Positions 35,179 to 47,620 of a stretch of 64,000 nucleotides of DNA are shown piece by piece (the first letter of the stretch is position 1; each line of letters begins with the position of its first letter). The DNA is from Halichondria panicea. Taxonomy: Eukaryota; Porifera; Demospongiae; Suberitida; Halichondriidae. The notes below the pieces were generated by a model. That model ran no database searches and had not been told where the DNA came from. It saw only the letters and a program-made list of their open reading frames with translations. The stretch lies in contig NC_087378.1 of NCBI RefSeq assembly GCF_963675165.1, forward strand, positions 7,518,273 to 7,582,272, read 5' to 3'. Both the position numbers and the translations under genes were made by a program.

Positions 35179-38100
35179 TCAGTAGTGTCCAGCGGAGGGG
35201 CCCTGAGAGTAAGGGTGGTGTCGAGCTCCCTCCCTGCGACTGCTAGGACGAGGGGACTTCCAGTCACTGCTAGAGCCTGTAGGGGGAAGGGAGGAGGGGG
35301 GAGTTTAAAATACATTTCCTACACCTCTGTGTGTTTTGAATTACAGTACCTCAACAGATACTGATACCGTAGCCTTTAACAAAAGACAATAGAAAAATGT
35401 TGCTAGTGGTTACAATTACAAGAGAGGAGCTGTTGCAGATTTTTGCAACACATGAATAACAGTGCTGAGAGCTGTGCTTCCTTATATGGAAAATGCGCTC
35501 CTACACTAAAGTAGCAAAACAGTCAAAATGTCCACATAAGGAATGTGTAACACTTGACGTTTTTTTTTTACTCGTGTGTTGCAAAGATTCTGCAACTGCA
35601 GTACAATAAGGCTAGTGGCTAGTAACAATAACAAATGCTGTAATCCTGATGTGTAAACTATGTAACTAGGTAGTTTCCTTTCTGTCAATCTCGCCAAATA
35701 CCCGAGTGGTCATTCTGACCTGCCTATCTGATTTGTGCGAAACACTGTTGCATACATACATGTAATGAACAGTAACTATACAACCTAAGCGAACCAAACC
35801 TAACCCTAATAATGTCTGAGTGCATGGAGCCACACGCAAGAGTGAGGCTCACGAGTGGACTATGTACAACAGTTCATTGCTGTGTGGCCTTGTGAGGGGA
35901 ATTCCCTGCTGAGCTAGTAAAACACTAACCAGCAGAGAGAAGCAGAACTAAGCATCTGCCTCAACCACCTCTAAGCCAATAAAAAAATAAGAGGCTCCTA
36001 CGATATTCAATGCTGTGACAGATACAAGGCACTTTTGTTGCATTTTCAGCACTACAGTTAATCTCCCAACACGCACAAACATACATGTACAGTTTTACCA
36101 ACAGCAAGAAATGCCATAAACCTAAAACATGATTTGGACAAACCAATTCGTAACATGCTCCACCCATACTTACCATGATGGTAGTCGACAGTTCCTAAAC
36201 TATCTCGTCCTCCATACTGGCCACTTCTGGGTGGCGGCTTATCGGCAAAACTGTAGTAGGGATCAGGATCACCAGAGTAGCCATCAGAGGGGGCGCGCCC
36301 GAAGTCAGCACTCCGCCTCTCCTCTCTGTATGGTGGCCGCTCTCTGTTCTCACGTCCAAAATCATCTCCCGCAGGAAGCCGGCTGGGGGAAAACATAAAT
36401 TAATCCAAACCCCCCAAAATAATATCGAGCACTCTAATCCAGTAAGCGACATACATCTTGCATTCTATGTACGTTTGACTAACAGATTTTAGCCCTAGGG
36501 AGTTTACAAGGCATGCACGGAAATTGACCAGTACCTTGCTTCTTCCCGGGGCTCTCTCCAACCACCACTATACAGAAAAAAAGACACACTTTGAACTTAG
36601 ATAAGAGATAAGAACCCACAAGGTTGACAGAACACCCCCCTCCCCATAACGACTTGTACATAATTATGGAAAAATGGTCCATAAATATATCGAGTTATGC
36701 AAAGGACAAATGGACAATGTTGATACAAAAGGGAACTTCATAATTATACACTCTTGTTTAAGCATCCTGTTGACTCACCCATCACTGTAAGGGTCGCCCA
36801 TGGAGCGCCCCCCTCCAGACTGACCATGACCCCCTCGGCCACCACCCCGCCCACCAGCACGGGAAGAGTCAAACCTGGGCGCAACACAGGTGGTAATATA
36901 ATCACCTAATTATAGCACACAAATAACAATTACCTAATAATTATTATTCACTTAATTGAAGACATGTGCATTAATTATCATGTGCTGTGATACTTGTACT
37001 GTTTGCAAACTCTACGCCCACACAGCAGGGCTTAAAAGTACAGTAGAGGCCAAATTACTGTTTTTCCCCATTTGCGTAGTACTCGTGCATTTTGTTTTGA
37101 TTCTGTTGCACGCATACAGGGTTTTATCTAGTGGGGGAGGGAGCAGGGGTGAACCTTTCTCCCCTCCCCCCAAATATTTGTATAATAATGACATCATCAC
37201 ATCATCACATGAGTACTGTCTATGATGTGCAATATGTAACTAGATCTACTGTGCCCGTAATAGGGGGTAGCCAAACATTTGTGGCATGCCAAACCTTCTC
37301 TCTCCCCCCCCCCCCCCCACTCACTCTTACCCTGGCATATGTACTGTTTACAAACTCTGCCCACACAGCAGAACTTCAGGCCAATTAGTAACATACAGGA
37401 TTACCGAACATCATGCAATAACCGTTAAAATTCCTAGCTGTTGACCAACAGGAAGAGCATACTAAGATTTCTACTCTCTCTCTTTCTAGGTACTTACGAA
37501 GGTCCCCCTCTCCTGGGACCACCCCGTCCCCTGCCCCGACCACCAGGTGAGGGCATGAGACTGCCTCTACCACGTCCACGATGGGTAGAGCCTGGCGTTG
37601 ACATGCGCGGTGGCCCACCACCGGCATTCGAATAACCTTCAATTATACGTGGATCAAGGTAGCGGGCCAACAGTGTGTCCGGTTGACCAGGTACCTGTAG
37701 GAGCAAAAATCATAATACATAGCAAAGTTAGGGTCGCCAGTTTTGCACTGTGAATGTATAACTATTGGATGCTCAGAGACTTGAATATAGGTTCCCACTT
37801 AGTGTCTTGACTTTCAAGTCACCAGTCAAGGAAATGAGTTCACATCATATGCACCACATTACGTATGAGCTAGCATTTTAATACGGGCAAGTCGAAATAG
37901 GAAACCTTTTAAGTACATGATAAGTAACAAAATTAGTGGGCGAAAATTCGAGATTACAGCTGAGATTATTCTCACAGGTGGTATAAGCATTTTGTCGATC
38001 TCAGACACTCCAGCAGCTAGCTTCATGTTAGCAAAGGGAGGCATGGCCTCTATCTGTATGTGGAGGTCATCCTTGAGGTGCTCGTACATGGGCTCGTTTG

Positions 38101-38802
38101 AATTCCTTAGCTCCTCTTCTCTCTTCCGATCTTTGATGGACCCTCGACCCAGGATGCTTATTCGGGTGCGAGACTCTGTCTGTATAGCCTTTAAGGTCAT
38201 GCCCTTAGGCCCCAGGAGGCGACCCACCATATTGTGCTGTGGAAAAAAGACATTGTAATTAATTTTTCAATTAACAACGATTTCCCAGAAGACATAGTTA
38301 CTGAGGAAACCGAAAGTATGTATGTACATGGAATTAATATAATTACTACCAAAGACATTAATTATTATTGCAGAGTCACATTTACTTATCATGTGCAGGA
38401 GCAAAAGGGCAAACTCACTTCTTTTTGAAGCTCCATAGGTACATAGATGCGTTCCACCTGAGGACTATTACCATTTCGCATGTAATACCCTTTCCCCATG
38501 TTCTTTCCTGAACTCTTCACGTTGGTAATTTCTGCGTAAAAAATACACACAATAAAATTCAACTAGGCATCGATAGAAACAATAATGGTAGTAGTAATAT
38601 TTCCAGCCATTTATATACCTTCATTCAATAGTCTGAGTGAGTGCGCAAAGTTTGGGCCCAGTGAACCTTTCTCTGCCATAAGCTCTTCTAGTGTGTTCCC
38701 GCTGCCACTGCCCGTTGAGGGTAGGGGTTGAGGAGGGGCCCTATGGTTGGGCTCTTGGGATTGAGAGTCGAACAAGCCGGGGATACCACCACCTGTAGCC
38801 AT
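35179..38802 (-). CDS. KHDRBS: STAR-family KH RNA-binding protein (Sam68/KHDRBS-like)
   Basis: Eight exons (38802-38619, 38531-38419, 38236-37976, 37694-37498, 36874-36779, 36567-36535, 36382-36174, 35276-35179) give 396 aa (Sam68 443). Sam68/SLM proteins dimerise through QUA1, bind U(A/U)AA-type RNA through the KH domain, and act in splicing and signalling. Visible: QUA1 with LEELMAEKGSLGPNFAHSLR (Sam68 LPELMAEKDSLDPSFTHA), a maxi-KH with VGRLLGPKGMTLKAIQ, RISILGRGSIKDRKREEEL, YEHLKDDLHIQIEA and IDKMLIPP, then RGG/GRGRG repeats (residues about 210-290), a Tyr/Arg/Asp-rich tail and a Tyr-containing end HHPYSQGPSAGHY. The last intron (900 bp) is long for this window. The exact member (KHDRBS1, 2 or 3) cannot be assigned, and the gene may represent the single ancestor of all three. 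Confidence 0.9.
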
Positions 38803-39132
38803 CTTGGATAAGTGATTCTTTGGCACCACGAGGTTGTGTGTGTGCATGCGCATTAGGCGCGGCTACCCTACCCGAGAAATTCCCCATTGACCACACCGCT
38901 CCCATAGATACAATCATACGATCTACACTGCTACTCCCCTCTCTTGTCACATTTGCACCAAGCTGCTAGGTATCTATCAATATCAATATATAGTGAGTGC
39001 CATATGCCATATTCATTGTAAATGTATGCACTTAAGTCACGTACTTAATATAATGACACATTGTTTTGTTGTCACCACACAACCATGTACATTGTTTTCC
39101 CTTCAGAGTCCCCAGCACGGTTAACGACTGTC
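38803..39132. promoter_or_regulatory. Divergent promoter Sam68-like / UGDH
   Basis: 330 bp between start codons. A polypyrimidine tract and AG just before about 39108 (ttttcccttcag) suggest that UGDH has a non-coding first exon with a 5' UTR intron. A GC-rich patch (attaggcgcggctaccc) lies near 38850-38866. Confidence 0.5.
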
Positions 39133-40527
39133 ATGCCTGTGAAAAACATATGCTGTATTGGGGCAGGGTATGTTGGTGGACCATCTTGTAGTGTGATTGC
39201 GTACAAATGTCCCGACATTCAAGTCACTGTTGTGGATCTGAGTCAACAACGTATCGATGCCTGGAATTCGAAAAATCTCCCGATTTACGAACCTGGACTT
39301 CTAGACATTGTCAAGGAGGTTCGCGGTCGAAATCTTCACTTCTCTACTGATGTTGAATCGGCGATTCTCAAGTCCGAGCTCATCTTTATATGTGTGAACA
39401 CACCCACTAAGACCTTTGGTCAGGGGAAAGGAAAAGCCCCTGATTTGACGCACATTGAGTCCGCTGCCAGGAAGATTGCTGAAGTTGCTAAAGAGTCAAA
39501 AATCATTGTTGAAAAAAGTACAGTCCCAGTGAAATCTGCCGAGAGTATTGTTAAAATTATGAATCACCTTTGCCCTCAATTTGCAATGAGTGTTCTCTCA
39601 AATCCGGAATTCCTAGCCGAAGGAACAGCTGTGAAAGATCTGTTACATCCCGACCGTGTTCTGATTGGTGGAGATAAATCCGAGGCCGGCCACAGGGCGA
39701 TTGCCGAGCTTAGTGCCGTATATGAACATTGGGTGCCCAAAGAGAAAGTCATTACAATGAATACCTGGTCGAGTGAGCTATCAAAATTGGCTGCCAATGC
39801 GTTCTTAGCCCAGAGGATATCTAGCATCAATGCAATCAGTGCTGTGTGTGAGGCAACTGGAGCTAATGTGGAGGAGGTGGCGAGTGCTGTCGGTCAGGAC
39901 TCTCGAATTGGAAACAAGTTCTTGAAAGCCAGTGTCGGATTTGGAGGCTCGTGTTTTCAAAAGGATGTGCTCAATTTGGTATATCTCTGTGAAGTGCTTC
40001 ATCTTCCCGAAGTGGCTGATTACTGGTACCAAGTCATAGCCATCAACGACTATCAGAGAAAGAGATTTGCCGGGAAAATTGTTGAGCGATTGTTTCAGAC
40101 AGTGAGGGGGAAAAAGATTGTCATTTTGGGGTTCTCGTACAAGAAAAACACAGGTGACACTCGGGAGAGCTCAAGTATTCATATCTGTAAGCATCTGCTT
40201 GAAGAAAACGCTCAAATTGTAATATACGATCCGAAAGTCGAGCATGAGCAGATAAAGACGGATCTCACTGACCCCTCGATTCTACCCGACCCCACGAAAT
40301 TTGAGAAATGTGTGTCGATCGCGAGTGAGCCGTATGCAGCGTTAGAAGGTGCTCATGCACTCGTGGTTTGCACCGAATGGGACGAGTTTGTTTCCCTCGA
40401 CTACCAACGTATCTATGATGGTATGAACAAACCTGCTTTTGTTTTCGATGGAAGGCTGATTTTGGATCATGAGAAACTGGTCAAAATAGGATTTCAAGTT
40501 GAAGCAATAGGGAAAGTAGTAAACTAA
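39133..40527 (+). CDS. UGDH: UDP-glucose 6-dehydrogenase
   Basis: One uninterrupted coding exon of 464 aa (human 494). UGDH oxidises UDP-glucose twice with NAD+ to UDP-glucuronate, the precursor of glycosaminoglycans. Visible: the Rossmann motif GAGYVGG near the N-terminus, the NLPIYEPGL stretch, [62 protein letters not shown], and the active-site cysteine in [14 protein letters not shown]. The C-terminal half has [16 protein letters not shown] and VFDGR. The C-terminus stops soon after [11 protein letters not shown] and lacks the basic vertebrate tail. The ATG at 39133 starts the conserved protein, and a longer frame upstream crosses a likely 5' UTR acceptor. The intronless coding region contrasts with its neighbours. 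Confidence 0.97.
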   Translation: MPVKNICCIGAGYVGGPSCSVIAYKCPDIQVTVVDLSQQRIDAWNSKNLPIYEPGLLDIVKEVRGRNLHFSTDVESAILKSELIFICVNTPTKTFGQGKGKAPDLTHIESAARKIAEVAKESKIIVEKSTVPVKSAESIVKIMNHLCPQFAMSVLSNPEFLAEGTAVKDLLHPDRVLIGGDKSEAGHRAIAELSAVYEHWVPKEKVITMNTWSSELSKLAANAFLAQRISSINAISAVCEATGANVEEVASAVGQDSRIGNKFLKASVGFGGSCFQKDVLNLVYLCEVLHLPEVADYWYQVIAINDYQRKRFAGKIVERLFQTVRGKKIVILGFSYKKNTGDTRESSSIHICKHLLEENAQIVIYDPKVEHEQIKTDLTDPSILPDPTKFEKCVSIASEPYAALEGAHALVVCTEWDEFVSLDYQRIYDGMNKPAFVFDGRLILDHEKLVKIGFQVEAIGKVVN

Positions 40528-40721
40528 GATATTATAAGCTAGTTAATACTTATATTAATCTTTCTATGTACATGTACATTATAGTTATTTAATATAGCTG
40601 ACATAATTATGGTTTAATGAGTTGAGAATGATGGACTTTATAATGATAGACGTATATATATATATACACTTGTAATTACGACTGCAGTTATATAGTATAT
40701 AGTTATACTACATGTATATAT
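40528..40721. other. 3' flank of UGDH up to the array
   Basis: AT-rich sequence with a tatata run near 40653-40666. It is unique, and the repeated unit begins at about 40722 (aagtggaaaatt). Confidence 0.4.
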
Positions 40722-40913
40722 AAGTGGAAAATTCATTTTCAATTTGATACAATGTTTTAATGACAATTTGCATGATTGTACGTGTACATGACTTGGTGAC
40801 TACAAATTAAAAAGTAACCGGTGGTTTGGCAGTTTAAATTAAAAATGATGGTGGTTTGGAGGTTTAAAAATGTTCAAGTAATGGTGGTTGTTGAAAATGT
40901 TATGGGTATAGTC

Positions 40914-41578
40914 TCAGTTGCAGCTGGTGGGATAGAAAAGTTTGAGGCACTCTTGCCTGAAGCCATCGAGATCTTTATCACATAGGCAATCAAACTTTTG
41001 GAATTGCTGCATAGAATAGAGAGGTAGCATGATAAATAATGAGTACATGCACTGAGACGTCTTTACTGCACCCACGCTACTATAGCAATGGTCAAGCTAT
41101 GTAAATAGTTTTGTTGCTCTGTACATTCTTGCAGTGACTCTTATACATACACGCCTCAAATAGAATAGCAAGAACTTACTTTCTCCATAATAAGAACAAG
41201 AAGTGTGTCAAGGTATTCGCTCATAGCTTCATAATCGCCGGAGCTACTGATCAAGTCCCGGTAGAAGACAGCATCGCACATGATTTTAATATTCGCATCT
41301 TCTGCAGAGCAATTTTTCTGCAGAGAGGATAAGAAAATGATCAACGCAGCTACACATTGATTATTATACGTATGTATAATTATGACAATTCAATTTAAAG
41401 AAGAGAGAATTAGATTACTTACCGGCGCAGCATCCTGACATGTAGGTGCATCTGTAGGTATAGGTGTTGACGTAGATGCCTGTCTAGGTGCTCTAGGTAT
41501 AGGTGTTGCTGATGCAAGCAGGTATGCCAGGCCCAAGATGACGGTGACATTGAGGATGAGGATTGTGTTGGAATTCAT
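40914..41578 (-). CDS. Small secreted cysteine-containing protein, copy 1
   Basis: Three exons (41578-41423, 41317-41180, 41006-40914) give 128 aa. The first 25 or so residues (MNSNTILILNVTVILGLAY then LLASA) are a clear signal peptide. A Pro/Thr/Ser-rich linker follows (TPIPRAPRQASTSTPIPTDA). The mature core of about 80 residues has seven cysteines in TCQD, KNCSA, IMCDAV, FDCLCDK, QECL and TSCN, and a hydrophobic helix (YLDTLLVLIMEK). All introns are GT-AG and in phase. I do not recognise the family. An odd cysteine count allows a disulphide-linked dimer. Likely a secreted, lineage-specific effector or structural peptide; no function is claimed. Confidence 0.8.
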
Positions 41579-42501
41579 TTTCTTTTGGTAAGTAGTTTGA
41601 AGGATGAGATTTTGTTTTAGCTGTTGCTGAATTGTTGGCTTGCTGATGAGTTGATGGATTGAGCCTATAACGTCAGTGCTTATATACCAACTCTTAAACC
41701 TCATTAGTATAAGATGATTCATTTTAGCCGTTGAAGTAAATAATCGGCGGACTCTTTCCATTGCATAGCAACAATGAACATTCTAAGAAGCCTGAATGCA
41801 ACAACAGACGGTAGATGGTTCCAGGTTGGCTGGTGAGTAGGTAGAACATGTTACCTGATGTCGTTAACTATGCACGACATGTATAATGGGGAAAATATGC
41901 ATTTTACATTTACACATTGTATGCAGTAGAGGTCCAGCCCCTACACCAAGGTAAGCATAGCAAGCATTTCATTTCCACATGGTGAAAGGTAGCTATATAG
42001 GGATGTACTATAATTACTCATTTCCTAAACATTACCCATAACAATAACTTCCACTGGATGTTGAATGAAAATAAACAATGCATGTCACAACATTAACATG
42101 CAACGAGCCCCGTAGCGCTAGCGATCGATTAAAGATGTAAATCTTAACGAATTAGGAATTATCGTCTGAGTGGGTAGAAATAATGATTATGTCATGTGTA
42201 AACACATTTTGTTGGTATTATTACAGGGGTACGTTTAATATTGAAAACTTGGTATACCGAAAACTTACTTACTTGAAAGAGGCTAGCTAGTTGTCTGTAC
42301 TGCACGGCTGTTCGCGAGACTACTGCACAGTGCAGTATACATCTTCATCATGTCATATTGATATCAGTCCGGTAAATCTACGGTTTTTTCTAGTTTAGCA
42401 GTGCAGTCTGGGTAAAGGTTGCAGCAGAATGATTTGCATTATAGAGTGAGGCACATGGTCCACAGAAGTCTCCCAGCACAGTACAGGAGGACTGATCAAC
42501 C
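41579..42501. promoter_or_regulatory. Divergent region between secreted-protein gene and MRPL13, unit 1
   Basis: About 920 bp between start codons. It contains the promoter of both genes, including a segment (tagcaacaatgaacattctaagaag) also present in the other units, and about 350 bp (near 42060-42400) that is absent from units 2 and 3. No separate gene is seen. Confidence 0.45.
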
Positions 42502-43365
42502 ATGGCTAGCAAGTTGAGCCAGGTAGTTTACTACACTCTTAATACTCAGTCTAATAGGCCTGATTGGATTATGGTGACCTCTTTGTTCTTGCCTCCTCCT
42601 ATATTTATCAGAGCATTGCTACCCATACCCGGTTGTGGTACTTGATAGACGCTCGTGGGCAAGTAGTCGGGAGGTTGGGCTCAATGGTCTCTCTACTATT
42701 GCAAGGCAAAACGAAGCCGATCTACCACCCAGCAGGTATTCATGTGAAAGCATGCTATCGAGCGCTGAGATTGTGTTTTGCTCCCCACAGTTGACATGGG
42801 TGATAATGTGGTTATTATCAATACAAGAGACATTGTGTACACTGGAAACAAGTGGAAAGATAAACTCTTCAGGCACCACACAGGGTAAGAAATCATACTT
42901 ATTGACTTTATGTCGTTGACTTATCTACTGCCTCCAATCTTACACACACACACACACACACGCACACGCACACCTCCCTAATAAGTAGTAAGGTGTGTAT
43001 GTTAGCCGATTTTTTCCTCTAGCTATCCAGGTGGGCTAAAAGAAGTGGCAGCTTGGAGGTTGCATGAGAAGGACGCAACACAAGCACTCAGGAAAGCAGT
43101 CAATGGAATGCTGCCAAAAAACAATCTTCGCAAAAAAAGAATGAGACGGCTACATCTTTTTCCTGACAGTGTAAGCATGTCAGGACTCTAGAATGTACAG
43201 TAAACACTCAACCACTGATTGTTTCCATTATTACAGGACCATCCATATGCCCTGAACATTTACAAGGTATTAGAAGGACCGTCAGCAGTTTACAAGAAAC
43301 TGGATGAATATACAAAGGATGAAGTTCAGAACTTTCCCGAAATTGTTCGAGTTCCCCATTTATGA
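42502..43365 (+). CDS. MRPL13: Mitochondrial ribosomal protein L13 (intact copy)
   Basis: Five exons (42502-42522, 42612-42735, 42791-42884, 43023-43170, 43237-43365) give 171 aa (human 178). MRPL13 (uL13m) is part of the large mitoribosomal subunit. Visible family marks: [116 protein letters not shown]. These follow human MRPL13 (IWYLLDG, GDHVVIMNTRHIAFSGNKW, SSHTGYPGGF, GMLPKN, RLHLFPDE, KRLDEYTQEEI). This is the only one of the three copies with an open frame, so it is the functional gene. Confidence 0.93.
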
Positions 43366-43506
43366 TTCATCTACACTTATATGTATGTTAATTATTATGT
43401 ATGTATTATGTATGTTAAATTTATGTACCGTAACCGCGTTTATGATGTTAAGTTCATGTACCATTCTGTATTGGTATTATATGTATGATGCAATGACTCT
43501 AATTTG

Positions 43507-44540
43507 TCACTCCTCATTGTTCTGGACTACTGTCTGCATGTCCTCAAGTATGTTGATTAGTTTGAGACGCTCAGCAGTGAGTTGCTCAATGTGTTGCTTG
43601 TCCTTGTCCTGCTTTGCTCTTAAAGCCTCCATTGAGTCCTTATATTCAGCCTCAAATAAGGCCCTGCATGTAAAGGGTAAATAGGTAACTTTTTTAATTA
43701 ATATACAGGTTCTCACATTGTTGAGGTCCACGTTTTCTCTGTCACTCCTCCAAGTGCCTCTAGTACCGAGGGTTTATTGTGCTCAATGGTTGCTTCTTCA
43801 AGCTGCGTAGAGAGCTTGTCCAATTGTAGTTTGTTGGTAGCAACCAAGGCAGTGTGTTCATCCATCTCTCGCTCGTATTGAGCTAGTTGTAGATCTATAG
43901 CGTCATCACTCTGTATCAAATTTATAAGAGTAAGATTACATAATGAATTTCGTTTACTTGAGTTTGCCATGTTGTCCGGAACATTTCTGTTAGTGTTGTC
44001 ATTTGACTTTCGTATGTGTCCCTGTAGTAATTGAATCATTGTATTGAGTTTATTGAGATCCATATTTCCACTCACATGTGATTTTGTCATTCTTCATTTT
44101 CTGTGCAATTTGTGAATTGAGCTGAGCAATTTCGTCTCTTCTTTCACAGTTCAGCTGTTTAAACCTATGGTATGGTAAGTATACGACTGTAATCAGCATA
44201 TATAGATATGAAGTACAATCGAATCATGTATAAAACTAATTAACAAAAATGTAGTATACATTTTTTACATTTTTGCTTGTGCCTGAGTTTGGGCAACTTT
44301 GAGCTCAGCCACTTGAAGTGTCTCCTTCATTTTGTTTTGTTTCTCTGACGTTGCAATTAGCTTTCCATTAGTTACGCTTCAATTTGCTTTCGTTTAGCGT
44401 ACTCTCCAGCCAGCACTCGTTCATTCTGGGCCTTTGCTGGGGGTAATATAATCAATGGTCAGTGTTTAAGAGTGTTTGCTACCTTTCTGTAATTCCCTCA
44501 AACTGCTCAGAATCACATCCACTTGGAAACCACCTTCCAT
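43507..44540 (-). pseudogene. SYCE1-like coiled-coil gene, decayed copy (unit 1)
   Basis: Same exon order as the intact copy in unit 3, with start codon (44540), splice sites and stop (43507) still visible. Exon 2 lacks about ten bases near 44375 (gttacgcttcaatttg in place of the longer unit-3 sequence), which shifts the frame. Unit 2 shares this deletion. Its terminal exon reads MALFEAEYKDSMEALRAKQD. Confidence 0.8.
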
Positions 44541-44697
44541 CTTCTTTGCACAGTCTCTAAGTTACTTCTCACAAGACGCATGTCCGTTCTCTCCTTCTCC
44601 ACGTGGTTCTTTCTAACCCAAGCAAGAAAACGGTTGTGTTAGGTTCACCGCTGTTCATAAGCTTTGAATACGTCGGCCTAACTTTTATAACAGCAAA

Positions 44698-45367
44698 ATG
44701 GTAAGTTAGAGGGTCGCTGATTATCCTGCTTGCTCCTTTTTTGTTAAAAATTGACTCTAGGGCCCGTAGTTAAAGTTTGGTGTGTGTCTATTGAAAAATC
44801 CTATCTACAATTCAGTTTTTATATCACCCTCATATAGTCAAGGAAGGAGTACAGGAATAGTCTCAGGTCCACAAGATCAGGATCACTCTCACCAGCCGAA
44901 ACGTCAAAAGTCTTGAGAAAGGTTCGTAGTTAGCTGGACTAGACTGTTTGTTTAGCGTTGAGAGAGAGAATAAAATTATGTAATAAAGCTATCCATACGC
45001 TACTATACTGTTAGTGTAGTACGTTCAAAGACTGGTTCATTTGTTAGTGTGTGACAACCTCATTCGTCGGGCCAAGGACTCTGACCTCAAAGTGAAGGCC
45101 TAATGTCCTGAAGATCACCACCAGGAAGACCCCCTGTGGTGAGGGCTCCAAGACTTGGGACAGGTTCGAGATGAAAATCTACAAGCGTGTCATTGATTTG
45201 CACAGTGCTGCCGAGACTGTGAAGCAAATCGTATCCTGAAATATTTATTTTAAGTATTAGTAGAAGTCTTAAGTATTGTTATCCCTTGTACTATTCTGTA
45301 CAGAAACTGTCCACAATTAGGTGGTTTATTTACTCTTTCCTTAGTATGGGAGGTGATCACTGCCAAA
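44698..45367 (+). pseudogene. RPS20: RPS20, decayed copy (unit 1)
   Basis: ATG-only exon 1 at 44698-44700 with its donor, exon 2 (near 44840-44920) containing a premature stop (gaatag) and a short deletion, and exon 3 (ending 45230) lacking about 17 bases that encode part of [10 protein letters not shown]. Exon 4 is reduced to a remnant at about 45346-45367. It cannot make the ribosomal protein; the working gene is in unit 3. Confidence 0.88.
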
Positions 45368-46205
45368 ACTAGTGTTCAAGCTGGCGCTGTGCTAATGCCT
45401 CTCGCCATGTTTTTGCTTTCGCTCAAAAGTATTAGAGTGTTATCTATAATGAATTTTATATTAAAGTTAGCTTATCTATATAAAGTCACTGAGAAGAAAA
45501 GACTTATTTACATGCATCTATTGTTGTTATTTATTGTATTATGTGGCTTACCAGGACCTCAAGAAAGAAGAAAATTGATTCTTCCAGGATCTGTAGTTCA
45601 GTGTATATAATATCTAAGAAGAAAAGACCTGTGTACATGCATATTGTTATCTATATTGTTATATGGTAGTGTTTTGTGGCTTACCAGGCCCTCAAGACAA
45701 AGATGATTCTGCCAGGATAATCTGGATCTGGATCTTGGATATCACACATGGGGAATGAGCACGCATGCGCATTACATCCACAGGAATAATTAAAGGGTGT
45801 GTCCAAAGAGATCAATTTCACAAATGGCTACTGCTAGCTAGCTGTTTTAACAGATATTTTCTGAGTATTGTAGCTAACAAAAAGCTAGCGCTTTAGTGCA
45901 AGGCTAACTCATATGTTGAATAGAAAGTTTGTGCGGACAGATGATGCTATGAAAGATTCTGAAGAGACTGCAACAGCCTTCAATGTGAGTCAAACTAGCC
46001 ATAACTCGAGAAAGAAGCTTTAGTTTGCTAATCCACGAATCAAAATCCAAGAGAACGTGGCTAGAAGCCTATAGAAGCTGTTAGTTTTCGTCGCATTGCA
46101 ACCGTTGAGCAGTTATAGCTGGAATACACACACACACACACAGACAGACAGACACACACACAGTCAGCTTTACCGTATCCCTCGTGCGGCTACGCCTCGA
46201 GGCAT
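45368..46205. mobile_element. About 840-bp insertion between units 1 and 2
   Basis: This block is present after unit 1 but absent at the same point after unit 2, where gccaaaa joins ttagcag directly. It contains an imperfect internal duplication (gtggcttaccagg...tcaaga near 45541 and 45675), a CA/GACA microsatellite (46129-46162), and a right end ccctcgtgcggctacgcctc followed by gaggcataa. It looks like a non-autonomous mobile element, but I cannot assign a class. The open frame 45353-45610 has no family features. Confidence 0.5.
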
Positions 46206-46975
46206 AATTAGCAGTAAAAAAATGATCCAGTTTTTTTACAGAGGTGTGTTTTAAAAAATGATGCTGTTTTTTACAAAGGGTTTTAAAAAAATGGTGCTGT
46301 TTTTTTACAGAGGTGTTTTAAAAAAATGATGCTGTTTTTTTACAGAGGGTTTTATGTTCCTTTTTGCAGAGGTGTAGATCTATTTTGTAGAGAGTTTGTT
46401 GTATTTCAGAGAGCAATGCAGAACCAGAGCAACAGCAGGCATGGCAATGGGCAGACACTAGCTGTACATCATAGATAGTAGAGGAATACCTCAGGCAGCA
46501 GGTAGTTGAAAGCACAAAGCTGCTGCTAAAGGCTTTTGACAGACTCGAGTGCAAGAGCAAGGGGGGTAGGTCAAGCTCAAGTGCCTTGGCGGTGCCATCT
46601 ATGCCTACGTCGTCCTCTAGCTCTACGTCTGCTTCCCAAACCCAAAGTGCCTCAAAGTTGGAGATGAACAAACTCTTTAATTGGAGTAGTGGGAGCAATC
46701 CTGAGGTCGAGGGTGGTCCGCGAGACTATCTTTGTCTTCCATCTCTAGCTCTCTTAGCAAAGCCATGTGGGAGAATGTCCTTCTTTTTTGCCTCCACCAT
46801 GTGCTTAAAAGTGGAGGCAAGAAAGAAGATCTCACTCAGTGGTCACAATTTTTTTTAATTAAAACCTCTGTAAAAAAATAGCACCATTTTTTAAAAATCC
46901 TCTGTAAAAAAAACAGCATCATTTTAAAACAGCACCATTTTTTTTAAATCCTCTGTAAAAAAACAGCATTTGGCC
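46206..46975. mobile_element. Foldback-like element, first copy
   Basis: Left arm about 46210-46370 and right arm about 46857-46972 are inverted repeats made of short tandem subunits (aaaatgatgctgtttttt plus acagaggtgtttt on the left, reverse complement on the right). The centre carries a 126-codon open frame on the + strand (46478-46858) starting VEEYLRQQVVESTKLLLKAF with a Ser/Thr-rich middle. Long arms built of short tandem repeats are typical of foldback (FB-type) DNA elements. A second copy follows unit 2. Confidence 0.6.
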
Positions 46976-46976
46976 A

Positions 46977-46994
46977 GGTCGGAATTCCGACCTG
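46977..46994. repeat. Perfect 18-bp palindrome
   Basis: AGGTCGGAATTCCGACCT is its own reverse complement. It lies right at the outer edge of the foldback-like element and is also found at 53105-53122. Confidence 0.85.
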
Positions 46995-47417
46995 ACCAAT
47001 CAGATCAAGGATTGATTCAAGGATTGATAAAATTAAAGGAAATAAAGAATGACAAAAAGTGTATGCGTTCTCTACAGTAGGACGCATTTATAGCTAGCGC
47101 TAGTAAGCCTAACTGTGGCTACTGTTATAGCCAGTCAAGGAGCTATAGTAAGTTGAGTTGACTGCACTAGTGCCGTGCAATCTTTTTCATGTTGTTTAGC
47201 AACGAGTCAAACAAAAATTCATAGCTGCTAGTCAAGCGTTCGCGGTTGACCTTTTGCATGCGTTGGACGTAATTGAATTCTTCTGGTTTTGACACTGACG
47301 TAATGACAATTAACATTCCATTGTGGAATGACCTCTAGACTAAAGTGGTCAGACTGACTCTCTCCCAGCAGGCTGATTCATGAGACTATATAATAATATT
47401 ATTTATACTATACATGT
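46995..47417. other. Spacer before unit 2
   Basis: About 420 bp repeated almost exactly before unit 3 (53123-53552). It is part of the array period. No gene is seen. Confidence 0.5.
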
Positions 47418-47620
47418 AAGTGGAAAATTAATAAGCCATTTTCAATTTGTTACAATGTTATAATGACAATTTGCATGATTGTACGTGTACATGACTTGGT
47501 GACTACAAATTAAAAAGTAACCGGTGGTTAATTGGCAGTTTAAATTAAAAATGATGGTGGTTTGGAGGTTTAAAAAATGTTCAAGTAATGGTGGTTTTTG
47601 AAAATGTTATGGGTATAGTC

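Larger units (their letters stand above)
40722..45367. repeat. Tandem array unit 1
   Basis: First of three tandem units, each holding secreted-protein gene (-), MRPL13 (+), SYCE1-like (-), RPS20 (+). It runs from aagtggaaaatt to a remnant of RPS20 exon 4 (ggaggtgatcactgcc). Intact here: secreted-protein gene and MRPL13. Decayed: SYCE1-like and RPS20. It is the most diverged unit on the left half. Confidence 0.9.

Noticed and set aside
42612-43365. First thought to be cytosolic ribosomal protein L13a
   Set aside because: The motifs ([30 protein letters not shown]) follow the mitochondrial MRPL13 family, not RPL13A.
45353-45610. 85-codon frame with a hydrophobic stretch between array units
   Set aside because: It lies in the 840-bp inserted repeat, is not present after unit 2, and has no family features.
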